Source: Plantago elongata (Eukaryota; Streptophyta; Magnoliopsida; Lamiales; Plantaginaceae). Taken from it: a DNA stretch of 23,822 bases. The stretch's first letter is position 1. The number at the start of each line of letters is the position of its first letter. A program made the position numbers and the translations under genes. This document shows, in pieces, positions 7,546 through 17,662 of this stretch. The DNA lies in the NCBI GenBank assembly GCA_036897095.1, contig JAYMSP010002515.1, positions 1 through 23,822 on the forward strand. Reading direction: 5' to 3'. The notes under the pieces are model-generated. The model was not told the origin of the DNA, made no database searches, and saw only the letters and a list, made by a program, of their open reading frames with translations.

Positions 7546-9295
7546 ATGGCGAGACTAAGGAGATCGGCTCAGATAGCATTGCCTTCAGGAGGAATCCCAA
7601 TAGGACGTCCTCGAGGTAGACCTCCTACCCGGAAGACAACAGCAACCCGGGCTACTATCCGAGCAAGGAGGATCTGACCCAGTGACGGCCATACGACAAC
7701 CGCTTCATCACAAGAGGCTCCTCCGGATCTCACTGAGAGAGACCATGTATCTCCGGCCCAGCAGCCTCCTCCGTCAGGAGCGCATGGGCCACCGGTTGGT
7801 AGAAATTTCACTCTACCTAATTGGACAGTCATCTCTCCTTATGAATTTGGTATGAATGACAATCAATTCGACTTGCTACTGAATGTCATTGAAGGATGTT
7901 TAGGCTCAAACAATGTCCAACCAACACCTTAACAGCCCACTCCAGAACAAGCCGAGCCTACACAATCGAGGCATGAGAGAAGACCGGTCAAGGAAATATT
8001 TGGGGAAGTGATCCGAGATAATGACCTTCGTCATGTGATCAACCAAAGAACAAACTCCCGGGAACATCAAGAAAGGAGTCCCGAAAGAGCTAGGGCCGAG
8101 CCGGCCAGGACAAACTTGGTAGCCTCGAATCCAAGAAGGGCTGATGACTATGCCGGAGAAAGTGTCATTGAGGTTGGAGCGGAACAATTACCTAGAACTA
8201 ACTCGGATCCGAAGACAGGAGAAAAGCTCACATCCGAGCAGATCTACATCCGACATAAGGCTTTAGAGACTCAGATGTCCAAACTCAGCAAGATGGTCAA
8301 TGCTCAGGAAAAGATGACGTCAAGAGTTCTGGATCCTCTAAGCAATGCTATCCGAAGAGAGAAAGAGCATCTGGAATGTACCATTCCGAACTTGGAGCGG
8401 TATTATGGGGACAGTTGTCCGGCCGCCCATCTCACCCGATATGTATCTAAGATGGATACCAACGGATTGATTGACAACCTTAAAGCGCTCAATTTCTCTA
8501 CCACTCTCTTTGGAGAGGCGATGGATTCGTGGACTAGTTTGCCGTCCGGATTCATAAGAACTTTGATGACGTCTCTACACTCTTCTTGAAAAGATTCTAA
8601 AAATCCAAGAGGAGGAAGAGATCCGTGGATCATCTAGCCGGAATTCTTCAATCCAAGATCGAGGATCTTCGGACCTTCTTGGACAGGTTTAATTCGGAGG
8701 TCCAACAAGTTGAAACTCATAACATAAAGGAACGGGTCCGTCCCCTGTATGCCAACACCAGCAACCATGACCTCCGAAAGAAGCTGCCCAAAGAAGAAAT
8801 CTTGAATGAAAGGTAGTTAGAAGATATTTGTGGTCATGTCTTGTATGGGGTAGAGTTCCGAAGGAATGTCCCCGCCAGCGCCGAACAGAAGAAAGCCAAA
8901 GAACCTATTAAGCAAGAGGCCCCAAAAGCTTGGAAATCGGACATGAGAAAGGACACCCGAGGAAAACATGGATACCGGAGAGAGCGAACCCCTCCTAGGA
9001 GGTATGCCGAATACACTTGGCTGAATCGTCCGAGGGAAGAAATCTTGTCAATAATGGTCGAGAAGTATTTGGACATCCAGTGACCTAGACCCTTTTTTCA
9101 ACAATAGGAAGGGTAAGGAAGCTAGGGCTTATTGTGCTTTCCACAAGCAAACCGGACACCCGACTAAGAAATGTATCCAGCTCAAGACAGATATTGAAAC
9201 ATTGATCCGGAGTGGACAACTTAAGAGCCGTACTCTAGAGAGGAACAAGGTCTGGAGCGGAAGGAAAGAGAGAAGTCCTGGCACAAATCCATAAC
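7546..9295 (+). pseudogene. gag: gag of the Tat-type retrotransposon (broken)
   Basis: A start at 7546 opens a basic N-terminus (MARLRRSAQI) that meets TGA after about 43 codons. The frame then continues through stops at about 7930, 8587, 8814 and 9081 with several frameshifts. Gag landmarks survive in pieces. GEAMDSWTSLPSG near 8510-8550 corresponds to the family's A-x-x-W-x-x-LP segment. Its continuation FDDVSTLFLKRF is one frame off, showing a frameshift near 8562. YCAFHKQTGHPTKKC at about 9130-9174 is the Tat-type knuckle (C-x2-H-x4-H-x4-C), followed by QLKTDIETLIRSG. The protein would have formed the virus-like particle. It cannot be made from this copy. Confidence 0.8.
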
Positions 9296-9393
9296 ACTCC
9301 CACCCCCTCCCAAGAATACTCCACCTCCCGAAGCAAGAAGATACGAGGAGTATCCGAATGAGGGAGATTACAGAGCTTACCCTATAGCGAGGT

Positions 9394-9969
9394 TATTAAT
9401 GCTATAGCCGGTGGTACGAGTGGTGGAGACATCCGCAATGCAAGGGAGAGGACTGCACAGGATATCCGAAATGGAGACCTAGTGAGGAACCCAGCACCTC
9501 TGAGGGGATCAAATACCATCTCCTTTGATGATAGTGAAATACCTCCTCCTACATTCGGAAGTGGAGATGCCCGACCCCCAATGTCCCGTTGGTAGTAGCT
9601 CTGGTCATTGCCACTTATAAAGTCAACAAAGTGTTGGTGGACAGTGGGAGTTTTTCGAATATCATATCCAAAAGGACCATAGACCAGATGAACTTTGGTG
9701 ATATCAAATACGGAAAAGTGGAATACTTCTCTATCCGGATTTGGGGATGCGGTTGTCATGCCCATCGGAACCATCAAGCTACATGTATCGATGGGCACCT
9801 CTCCGAGGAGAATGACTCAAATCGTGTTGTTCCTCGTAGTGGACAATTAAAGCATTCAACTACAATGTTATCTTCGGGTGACCAGGCCTCAATCAGTTCC
9901 GAGCCATCTCATCTCCGTTGCACAACCGGATCAAATTCCCCACTCCCAAAGGAGTTGGAGAAGAATTAG
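9394..9969 (+). pseudogene. retrotransposon aspartic protease region (broken)
   Basis: The linker VINAIAGGTSGGD near 9394-9433 and ISFDDSE near 9520 match the stretch before the protease in Tat polyproteins. The active-site strand VLVDSGSFSNII lies near 9630-9665, with DSG in place of the commoner DTG. A one-base loss in a C run near 9575 (before LVVALVIATYKVNK) shifts the frame. The second half, including the expected ILG-type strand, is scrambled by further frameshifts. This domain would have cut the gag-pol polyprotein. Confidence 0.75.
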
Positions 9970-10001
9970 GGAACAAAGGAGAGGCTTGGGAATGATACAT
10001 C

Positions 10002-11235
10002 TTGTCTACAAATGTAGTTGCAAATCTGATACTTTCCATATCTAAAGGGTCGAGCCTACCACAACCTCCAAAGACTGAAATCAGAGTGGGAGCTTTAGAC
10101 CACAAGTTTTCTAAGTCTGTTCGGATCGAGCCACACGAGACCATCAAAGAAATTCAGATTATTAAGGGGAGTCCGGACAAAAAGACTAAGAAAGGAACTG
10201 AAATGAACTCCGAAGTAGAGTTGAAACTTATAGCTTTTTTCCGAAGGAACTCCGACATATATGCTTGGAGTCCGGATGGTCTCAGAGGGATAGACCCGAG
10301 TGTAACAGTTCACCGTCTGAACATGGACCTTACGGTCAAACATATTCAGCAAAAGAGGAAGGATTTTAGCCACATAGAAGATGCCATTATATATGTCGAA
10401 GTGGACAGATTGTTGAAAGCCGGACACATTGAGGAGGTCAGATATTTGGATTGGGTCTGCAATGTTGTCCTAGTTGAAAAATCCCCAGGAAAGTGGAGAA
10501 TGTGTAATGACTTAACTCGACTCAACAAGTTTTGTCCGAAGGACCCATACCTTTTGCCTCAGATCGATTAGCTGGTAGACTCTACCTCCAGATGTGCCTT
10601 GTTAAGTTTCATAGATGCTTATCAAGGGTTCTACCAGATTCAGATGGCACAAGAAGAAGACGGCTTTCTTCGCGGTCAAAGGAGTATATTGTTTCAAGGT
10701 AATGCCATTCGGACTAAAAAATGTTGGGGCTACATATCAGAGACTTGTAGACAAGATGTTCAAAGAAGAGCTCGGGAAAACTATGGAAGATTACGTAGAT
10801 GATATGTTGGTCAAGAGAAAAATCGAAGAGAGCCACATTGAGCATTTGGAAAATTGCTTTTCCATTCTTAGGAAATATGGAATGAGCTTGAATCCAGAGA
10901 AATATACCTTTGGAGTTAAAGGAGGAAAATTCCTTGGATATATGGTCATGGAAAGAGGCATGAGCGCTAATCCGGAAAAGATCTGAACCATACTAAACTT
11001 GCTTCAACCCAAGAATGTCAACGAAGTGCAACAATTCATCGGAAGAGTTTTATTCCTTAGCAGATTCATCTCGAGATCAGCTGAGAAAAACATGCCATTT
11101 TTCAAGAGCCTAAGAAAAGGAGATGGATTTGTCTGGACCAAGGAGTGTGAGGAAGCCTTCGAGAGTCTCAAGACTTATTTACTCCCACCTCCGCTCTTGT
11201 CCAAGCCAATTGAAGGAGAACCCTTATACTTTTAA
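10002..11235 (+). pseudogene. pol: reverse transcriptase of the Tat-type retrotransposon (broken)
   Basis: The pre-RT segment has the family pattern: DIYAWSPDGLRGIDPSV, then KWRMCNDLTRLNKFCPKDPYLLPQID, ending at TAG 10569-10571 (probably once a sense codon before LVDST). Motif A, FIDAYQGFYQIQM with the catalytic Asp, lies near 10609-10647 in another frame. VMPFGLKNVGATYQ follows. The catalytic YVDD is at about 10792-10803 and FLGYMV near 10930. A TGA at 10984-10986 and the end at 11235 interrupt the thumb/connection part (VQQFIGRVLFLSRFI). All core catalytic residues are still legible but not in one frame. Confidence 0.85.
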
Positions 11236-11239
11236 TTTA

Positions 11240-11600
11240 GTAGTGACAAACGAGGCTATGAGCTCCGTACTAGTTCGGATCTAAGGGAATCATCATTTAC
11301 TCGTACACTACTTAAGCAAAGCTCTTGCAGGACCCGAACTCAGATATCTTCACATCGAGAAGATGGCTTATGCATTAAGCCATACGGCCCAGAGACTCAA
11401 ACCTTACTTCAAATCACATCAAATCGTGGTCTTAACCAACGAGCCTCTCAAACAAGTAATGGAAGACCGGATCAATCGGATAGACTTTCAAAGTGGGCAA
11501 TCGAACTAAGCGAGTATGATATCTCATACCAGGCTCGTCAGTCAAGAAATTCCAAGTACTAGCCGATTTCCTAGTCGACTTCCCGGAAGAAAGCCACAAG
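11240..11600 (+). pseudogene. first RNase H domain of pol (broken)
   Basis: Pieces in different frames include YLHIEKMAYALSHTAQRLKP and HQIVVLTNEPLKQV, then LSKWAIELSEYDISYQAR, the usual end of the Ty3/gypsy RNase H. The first part, which should hold the first catalytic Asp, is scrambled between 11240 and 11330. This domain removes genomic RNA during cDNA synthesis. Confidence 0.7.
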
Positions 11601-11726
11601 GATCTGGAATCAACAAGTCTCGAACTCGTAGATACAGAGATACTACCCGAAGCTCCCTTATTCTAATAATTGATAATAGAGGAAGAGTAGTTCGATCATG
11701 AAAATGGTCTCTTCGGGGATCAATGG

Positions 11727-12428
11727 ATGTTCATTGTGGAAGCTTCGGATACGGTGATGGAAGTTGCCCCATCCGAATCAACAGATATCCAGATGAAAGA
11801 GAAAACAGTGTCATCCGAGAATACCATAGAAAAGCAGACACCGCCCTGGATTTTGCAAGTGGACGGATCATCCAATGGAAAACTCGGAGGGATAGGCATT
11901 CATCTCCGAAGCCCAGAAGGAGCCCAAATTGATTATGCTATTACATTAGATTTTCTGGTGACCAACAATGAAGCCGAGTACGAGGCCCTTCTGGTGGGTC
12001 TTCGGATGGATAAAGCACTACAGGTGAAGAAAATCCGAGCTTACACAGATTCCCAGCTGGTCGAGTCTCAATATTCCAGAGTCTTTATCACTAAGGGTCC
12101 GAGCATGATCACATATCTCGAAAAACTCAAGGAGGCTGCGTCAAAATTTGAGGAATTCTCCCTTGAGAAATTCGATAGGTCATACAATGAGAAGGCGGAC
12201 TCCCTTGACAAATTTGCTTCACCATCCGGAGCCGTGAATACAAGAAGTATAATTCTCCTAACTCTTCGGGATTCTTCCCTCCATGGTCAGGAACTCCCAG
12301 TATACCAACTAGACGAGGAGAGGACATGGATGACTGATTTTCTAATTTACCTTCGGAATGGTACATTACCATCGGATCCAAATGACCCAGAAAGTCCAGT
12401 GCCGAGCACCCTGTTACTTCCTACTTGA
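11727..12428 (+). pseudogene. second, archaeal-type RNase H (aRNH)
   Basis: The longest open frame of the retrotransposon (233 codons) holds a complete RNase H1-like fold of the archaeal type. The catalytic set is visible: D46 in LQVDGSS, E84 in NNEAEYEAL, D108 in AYTDSQLV and D158 in NEKADSLDK. It follows the RT-associated RNase H and precedes integrase, an arrangement known from the Tat (Ogre/Retand) lineage. The ATG at 11727 is not a natural start, since the domain is a piece of a polyprotein. A frameshift near 12410 separates it from integrase. Confidence 0.85.
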
Positions 12429-12429
12429 G

Positions 12430-12947
12430 GATGAACTTTACAAGAGATCTTTCAATGGAACCCACTTGCGTTGCCTCGGACCCCAAGAGGCTCGGACGAT
12501 CCTGGAAAAAATACACAGTGGCAGTTGTGGAAGTCATTCTGGGGGAGGACTCTGGCACAAAAGATCATCCGGCAGGGTTATTATTGGCCTACAATAGATA
12601 AGGATTCGGCTAACTTCGCCCAAACCTGCAGTGACTGCCAATTCTATGCCAACATTCCCCGTAGGCCAAGCAATCCGATGATTCCGTCAATCATCTAGTG
12701 CCCATTTGATCTGTGGGGCATTGATATTGTGGGGCCCTTTCCCCGAGGAGCACAACAAAAGAAAATTTTGAACGTAGCAGTTGAATACTTTACCAAGTGG
12801 GTTGAAGCCGAAATAGTGGCTACCATAACGGAAGCCCAAGTTCGAACCTTCATCTGGAAGAATATCATTTGCCGCTTCGGATTTTCAAGGATCCTCGTCT
12901 CGGACAATGGAGCTCAATTCTCCGGGAAAAAGCTTAAGAAATGGTGT
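12430..12947 (+). pseudogene. integrase, cut inside the catalytic core
   Basis: The zinc-binding HHCC region can be followed (IHSGSCGSH, then CSDCQFYA), with a frameshift near 12540 and TAG at 12696-12698. The core has the first Asp in WGIDIVGPFP and the second in ILVSDNGAQFS. Similarity continues through KKLKKWCE and ends at about 12947. The third catalytic residue (Glu) and the C-terminal domain are missing because the sequence changes there to minus-strand viral DNA. Integrase would insert the cDNA. This copy is dead. Confidence 0.85.
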
Positions 12948-13858
12948 GAGGTTTTGATTATTTCATCTTTAATGGGGTTTAGAATTTCCATTGGGTAGAG
13001 ATGGGAGATTGTTGTCCAAGGGAGGATGTGATTTTTTTGTTTGAGGCCTTTTGGGTGCCAGGTGACTCTTTTAAGGTTGTGGAGGATATCAAAACCAAGT
13101 ATAAAGTCTTTTCCAGGAAGTTCAGACCCATATACTCTAGTTTTGATCATATATCTTAGGAAGAGTTGGACATATATAGGTTTACTAATAAGGGTAATGT
13201 AAAATATTTGACCATTTGCTGCTATGAAAGCCACTGAGCATGAATCCCATTGATTGGATGGAAGGATATCTGGTTTGATAATGGAGGATGCAACTCCTGT
13301 ATCAAAATAGGCTATGACTGGTATGGGTTGGGACGGATAGGCAAGCTCTACTTCTGATGGGTGTTCTCCTCTGCAAGCATCAAGCATGTAGAGATCAAGG
13401 AGCATGAACTGATCATCTATACCTTCTTCATCGTCTGATGAGTCTGATTCTTTAGAGGAATCGCTTTCTTGTTCAATTCCCATTGCTAGGATAGCATCAT
13501 CTGTTGGCTCATCATCAAGGGAGAAGATTGATTCAATGTCTGCATCATCAATATCTTCAATTTGCGCCAAGTATCCGACAAGATTATCTTGCTTCTTCTT
13601 GTTTGGAAATTGTTTTGCATAATGTCCTTTCCTTTTGCAAATGTAGCACATGTCTGACTTCTTGAAACCTCTCTTCTTCTTCCTGAAGAATTTCCATTTC
13701 TTTCCACCCGATAGTTGTGGGAACTTCTTCTGCCATTTTCCTTTGAACTTCTTTTCCTTTCCTACAAATGTAGAGCATCCACACTTCTTTGGTTTGCACT
13801 TGATTGATAAGTCTGGTCGTTCACAAGCTTTTCCAAGGAGCTTTCCTTGCCCATGCAA
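12914..13858 (-). pseudogene. viral coat C-terminus, zinc knuckle and aspartic protease
   Basis: This 314-codon open frame holds a basic Lys/Arg-rich segment (residues 20-70) and a knuckle C71-x2-C74-x4-H79 whose fourth ligand is Phe84 instead of Cys. A Ser/Asp/Glu-rich acidic linker (100-150) follows. A retroviral-type aspartic protease then shows active site YFDTGVASS (DTG 186-188) and the partner strand KDFILGFDIL (250-259). The last 14 or so residues are read from the antisense strand of the neighbouring integrase, so the frame is a chance fusion. Upstream, an in-frame TAA at 13939-13937 separates it from the coat fragment. The knuckle probably bound viral RNA and the protease matured the polyprotein. 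Confidence 0.85.
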
Positions 13859-13936
13859 CTGCTTGAAGAATTTTTGGTCGTTGCATAACTTTTCTAAAGC
13901 TGCAAGGGATGTCTGGTAAATCTCTCCGAGTGAGGC

Positions 13937-14641
13937 TTAAGGAAGGGTGACATTCTTTAGTGATAGCAACCTTGATGTCTCATTTCCAAGTGGTTCTGGA
14001 AGTGAGTTCAAGTATGCTTGCTTGAGGTTAATGTCACCAATCCCGTTGAGCGCATAAAAGCGTTTGGACATACGCTCATATTGCTTTTCAAGATCTTTTC
14101 TCCTGAAAGAGTAGCACTTCATGTTGAGAAATTCATCTCTTGCCTGAAAAGTGTAGTGTTCCCATGCTCCGAGAAATTCATTATGGATGTGCCCAATGAA
14201 TGCATCAACTGAGGGTGATTGACGTATTTGCAGTTGTTTGTACTGGCCTAGGTTGATCCACCATTGCCTAAGTCGTCCATGGAATCTTGAGACTAGTTTG
14301 TCAAAAACAGAGGTGGAACTGGTTCCTGGATGGAGAAGTTGTTCTGTACATCAAGCATGCATTTCATAAATTTTATCACGCCATTTTGCTGGTGGAATAT
14401 TATCAAAGGAGATACCATGATTTTGGTCATTGAAATTCCTTTGACTCCATTCAGGTGGCTGAACCCTTGTGAAATCTGGTCTGTCTTCTGAGACATTTCC
14501 TGCATCAATTTCTGCTTCATCTACGCTTGGTTCTGCCATCATGAACTCTAGGATAAGGATATCCTCTTTGTAGACTCCAGAAGTTTCTCTGGTTTTTTTT
14601 GTGTTTCTTGGGATCTTCTTCATGGTTTGCAACTGACTCAA
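13937..14641 (-). pseudogene. viral coat-protein core region (fragmented)
   Basis: Fragments in more than one frame match the gag-like coat of florendo/petuviruses: PPAKWRDKIYEMHA near 14355, then FRRKDLEKQYERMSKRFYA and LPEPLGNETSRL at 13937-14122. The stretch 13937-14122 shares its frame with the downstream zinc-knuckle frame. A single TAA at 13937-13939 (consistent with a CAA-to-TAA change) is the only break there. Further upstream, a frameshift separates 14293-14520 from 14351-14641. An acidic segment precedes the core (SVDEAEIDAGNVSEDRPD). Confidence 0.75.
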
Positions 14642-14649
14642 TGAATTGG

Positions 14650-15690
14650 GGAAATGGGGTTTTTTGCATGTTCTACCATGAATTGGGGTTCACTATTATC
14701 ATGTAAGGCATGGATATTTGATGATTTTGGAACTGTGGTTTTTGGTATTTCTGTGGACTGTTGTTTTTTGGCAATGTGTTGTTCTTCCACTATCCTTGTT
14801 AGAAGGAAGGATGATGAACCAAAAACACTTGGGTCTTGTGAGAAATAGAGAGGTTATGATTGGACCATGTAAGGTGGTGTATAGACTGGGTAAGGGGTAA
14901 ATATATCATAAGGCATATTAGCTGGAGTGGGAACTTTAGGTTGGCTTTGTAAGGAATGTAGTTATGTTTTGAGGAACTTAAGTTCATATTCTTTCTGGCT
15001 TATAATGGGAGAGGTAAAGGAAACAGTTGACGCCAGGTGTAGGAGTTCCTGGTGAAGAGATGATATCTTTTTGTTTATTTCTTTGATAGAAAGGTCTAAG
15101 ATAGTTACCTTTTTATCAATTTGGTTGAGGAAATTATTCTGAGCCGCCCATTCTCTGACTGCCAGTTCAGTGTCGCTTCTGTTGCACTGATTTGCTTTGT
15201 GGGTCTGTCTGCATTCTTAGTGATTGAATTTCTGACTTTCCAAGAGTGCTTGGCATTATCCTGCTCAAAATCTTCAGGTGGGAAACTGAGATTTTGTGGA
15301 TTTTGTGATGAGGATGGCCCAAACATGTAGCATTCTCGAACATCTTCTCGATCAGGTGTGGTTGGTTGTGAATTACCTCTGGATGACTTTTTTGGATACA
15401 ATACATAGTATTCGAAAGTCTTTCCGTTGGGTTCACCAAGAAGTCCAACATGTGGATCTTTTAATTCATACATTTCTTTAAGGACTTGTTGAGAAGATTT
15501 TTTCTTTCTTCTTTGCTTAGATGTCTCTTCTTCATCGGAGCTTCTTGCTAAGCACTTTTCACAGTCACAAACATCAAAGAATTTATGACATGTCTCATCT
15601 GCAAATAAACATATGGGATCTTCGAGATAGTTGAATGATTCAATTGGGACACCGGATAAATGTGTGATTTGGCTTATGGCTGATGACTCT
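14650..15690 (-). pseudogene. viral polyprotein middle region (linker and coiled coil)
   Basis: A 122-codon fragment at 15105-15473 has KTFEYYVLYPKK near its start and SATEATLNWQSEN near its end. The latter resembles the short conserved coiled-coil segment that precedes the coat in petuvirus-like polyproteins. Between 14650 and 15100 the similarity dissolves among frames. A cysteine/acidic segment near 15535-15630 (minus strand) is legible but not assigned. The role is structural or unknown. Confidence 0.55.
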
Positions 15691-16152
15691 CATGGTGGTG
15701 AGATTGCATTTATCTCCGTGCAAAAGAATGATGGTCGCGGCTTATCTCTTTCTTGTTGCTTGAAAGAGATCTCAATAGATCCATCTTTTCTTCTATTGAT
15801 GGAGGAATCCACTGACTGGATTAATGTGCTGGTATCGTGGAACTTCTCATAGTTGGTCACCCATGATTCTGGTAGGAGTTTGAGTAGCTCATCCCTTGTA
15901 ATTTGCCTTGGAATATGGATGCATGGTGGACTGTGTTGTGACTCCAACTGTAGTAATAATGCATCTTCAGTGTCTCGTGGGAGGCTCAAATCCATTGCAT
16001 GATTTTGCACTCTGCGTAGTCTGGTAATAAAGAGTTGATGAGTAGGTGTTCAAGACTTGTGGAGCACATGTGATTTGCAATTGTATCTGGATGTTCTGGT
16101 AAATTTGTGGATCATCCAGTGCTATGTTGAAATTAGGAAAACAGTGTAACAA
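15690..16152 (-). pseudogene. viral movement protein C-terminal part and adjoining segment
   Basis: Two overlapping frames carry this part. The frame at 15967-16152 has FPNFNIALDDP and QLQITCAPQV, which follow the pattern of the 30K-superfamily movement domain in Caulimoviridae. The frame at 15690-16010 begins with the movement-protein tail (NHAMDLSLP). It goes on to LPESWVTNYEKFHD and the basic/acidic stretch that opens the next part of the polyprotein. The shift between the two frames is near 15990. Movement proteins of this kind bind nucleic acid and open plasmodesmata. This copy is broken. Confidence 0.7.
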
Positions 16153-16216
16153 ATATTGTTCCTGCTTTCAACGTTGTCTGGAGTGTTGCAATACATGCGT
16201 GTTGGTACTGCTTTTA

Positions 16217-16273
16217 TCTGGTATCAAGCAATGCAAGTCTTGCAACAACAGGTAACCCTTTTCGTCCATGGAG
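16217..16273 (-). pseudogene. viral movement protein core motif between two stops
   Basis: The core motif LHGRKGLPVVARLALLD is read on the minus strand here. It is followed by TAA (16216-16214) and preceded a few codons earlier by TGA. The motif is characteristic of caulimovirid movement proteins. It confirms that MP coding ran through 16152-16366, although no open frame covers it. Confidence 0.75.
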
Positions 16274-16365
16274 TGTAAGGGCTATTCAGATGGCTCCATA
16301 GTGAAGATGGGTGTAGCCTTGAGCTCGCCATTGATGATCCATGACTTCGTTGAGTCGAAGAGGTA

Positions 16366-16665
16366 TCATAACCTCTGATTTAGTGGCTGGAACCAGGTAC
16401 TGTTCCAGTTGGGATGCCAAGCAAGTTCTCTGGCAACATGTTTATTGGGATTGAATACATGCCTTAGGACTTTTGGAAGAGTAGAATTTAGTTTTGTGAA
16501 GGCTTTATATGGGTTTAGTAGCGGTAACTGGGTAATAGGGACTTTACTATCATCACTCACATATTCTAATTCATAAAGATAATCTACTTTACTAGAATTT
16601 GATTTTCTAAGGTTGAAAGAGGAAGAGTTGATTGAAGAAGAACGAGTAAGGGTGGATGTATCCAT
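16366..16665 (-). pseudogene. viral movement protein N-terminus
   Basis: The ATG at 16665 opens a 99-codon frame with a Ser-rich start (TLTRSSSINSSS) and the segment LNPYKAFTKLNS. A premature stop at 16366 ends it, and the movement core continues downstream out of frame. The ATG lies about 370 bp after the primer-binding site, a normal leader length for this virus group, so this is likely the original polyprotein start. Confidence 0.7.
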
Positions 16666-17033
16666 AGTGTTGTTTTGAGACCAGAGATCAAGACAGTAAG
16701 CTAGGTTTCTTACCTATCCTTCAAAGTAATAAGCAGCAATGAGTTTTTGTCCATTAGATATTTAGAGCTAAGAATACAGAGAAAACTCTGATGAGGGTAT
16801 TTGCTACTATCCCCGAGGCAATACTTTCTTCTCAAAGAAGCATCAAGGTACCCGAGCAGAATAACCTCATAGATGTTTTTTCTTCATCCTTTTGATCTTG
16901 CTTAAATGGATTTCTGATGCGGAGGTTCCACTAGGTGGCAACCACTGAGCATACTTTCCTTGTAAGATTAAGGTTGGACATTGCTCACTGGCATAGATAC
17001 CATGGTTTGGGTATCTAAGAGGTTAAGAGCCAT
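16666..17033 (-). other. viral 5' leader
   Basis: This non-coding stretch lies between the primer-binding site and the polyprotein start. It shows no protein similarity and several short upstream ATGs, as is usual in caulimovirid leaders. No stable long stem could be read by eye. Confidence 0.5.
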
Positions 17034-17046
17034 GGTTCTGATACCA
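17034..17046 (-). other. initiator tRNA-Met primer-binding site of the pararetrovirus
   Basis: The minus strand reads TGGTATCAGAACC. The Caulimoviridae consensus TGGTATCAGAGCC is complementary to the 3' end of initiator tRNA-Met, so only the eleventh base differs. Its orientation and distance to the movement-protein start agree with the viral map. Confidence 0.85.
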
Positions 17047-17100
17047 CGTTTACAAGCACATAGCAGGTACAACCACTTAGGAGGTTTGGATAGGATCGTA

Positions 17101-17167
17101 TTTATTGTATGGAGGAACTATGATGTTAAGAGTAAGAAGAGTATTGCGAGAAGGGGAAGCTTTTATT
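17101..17167 (-). terminator. candidate viral poly(A) signals
   Basis: Two AATAAA hexamers occur on the minus strand at 17162-17167 and 17101-17106, about 55-120 bp before the primer-binding site. Caulimovirid genomes carry the poly(A) signal between promoter and PBS, and it is read on the second pass around the circular template. AATAAA is common in AT-rich DNA, so this is suggestive only. Confidence 0.4.
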
Positions 17168-17170
17168 GAT

Positions 17171-17662
17171 AGAGGACTCGAAATGATGCGGCTACGAGAA
17201 GGTTTGGTACCGCTACTTCATATCATCTAGAGATGTGCAAGGCATATGAACACGGTCAGGATTCATTCAATCTAGATGGTGAACATTGACATTTCATGAT
17301 AATTACTTCAACATCGATTGGTAAGAGGATGCACACGAAATACTGTACATCAAACCATTACAAGAGACACGTGAAGCCCGAGTGTAAATCAATGTATATC
17401 TGAGACGTGTTGGACCGGAAAAATGTTACTTCGTACGTAGTGTTTTGTTTTTTTGAGTGATCACCGGATGCAGTTTAAAATTTATACATTCATGTGCTTG
17501 TAATGTATTCTGATGTGCAATAAAAAATAATGTTGTGTTTAATGGTCTTTACTATCTTTATATTTCAGTTGAATATTGTGGTGATTGGTATAAAACATTT
17601 GCTAACAGCTAATGATCTTTCTTTTTTGTTTGAGCAGTTATCCATTTCAATTCACCAATTCA
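17171..17662. other. region between viral leader and UGT stop
   Basis: No protein-like frame is seen. On the minus strand this should contain the UGT 3' UTR (just left of 17663) and perhaps the remains of the viral promoter. A TATAAAG on the minus strand near 17553-17560 is the only TATA-like element noticed. The viral/host boundary cannot be fixed by eye. Confidence 0.4.

Larger units (their letters stand above)
6678..12947 (+). mobile_element. Ty3/gypsy retrotransposon, Tat lineage, 3'-truncated
   Basis: The order is 5' LTR, primer-binding site, gag, aspartic protease, reverse transcriptase, RNase H, a second archaeal-type RNase H, then integrase. The extra RNase H before integrase and the gag C-x2-H-x4-H-x4-C knuckle mark the Tat (Ogre/Retand-like) lineage. 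All reading frames are broken by stops and frameshifts, so the element is old and inactive. Homology stops inside the integrase core at about 12947, where minus-strand viral sequence begins. The rest of integrase, the polypurine tract and the 3' LTR are absent. GAGAC at 6673-6677 could be one copy of the target duplication, but the partner is lost. Confidence 0.9.
12948..17170 (-). mobile_element. endogenous pararetrovirus (Caulimoviridae, florendovirus/petuvirus-like), partial
   Basis: Read on the minus strand, the order is poly(A)-type signals, initiator-Met primer-binding site, leader, movement protein, coat-protein region with zinc knuckle, then aspartic protease. This is the single-polyprotein order of petuviruses and florendoviruses. 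The sequence is cut at about 12948, before reverse transcriptase and RNase H. Several stops and frameshifts break the frame. No LTRs are present, which argues against a retrotransposon. The right boundary is uncertain: 17170 is the last viral-like signal, and the sequence up to the UGT stop at 17663 could still be viral promoter/intergenic DNA. Confidence 0.8.

Noticed and set aside
7569..8187. Minus-strand open frames over the gag region
   Set aside because: The plus strand carries the recognisable gag, so these are complement shadows.
12914..13858. An intact 314-residue functional gene
   Set aside because: The frame is a piece of a viral polyprotein. It lacks its natural upstream part because of a stop at 13937, has a broken zinc knuckle, and ends in antisense integrase sequence.
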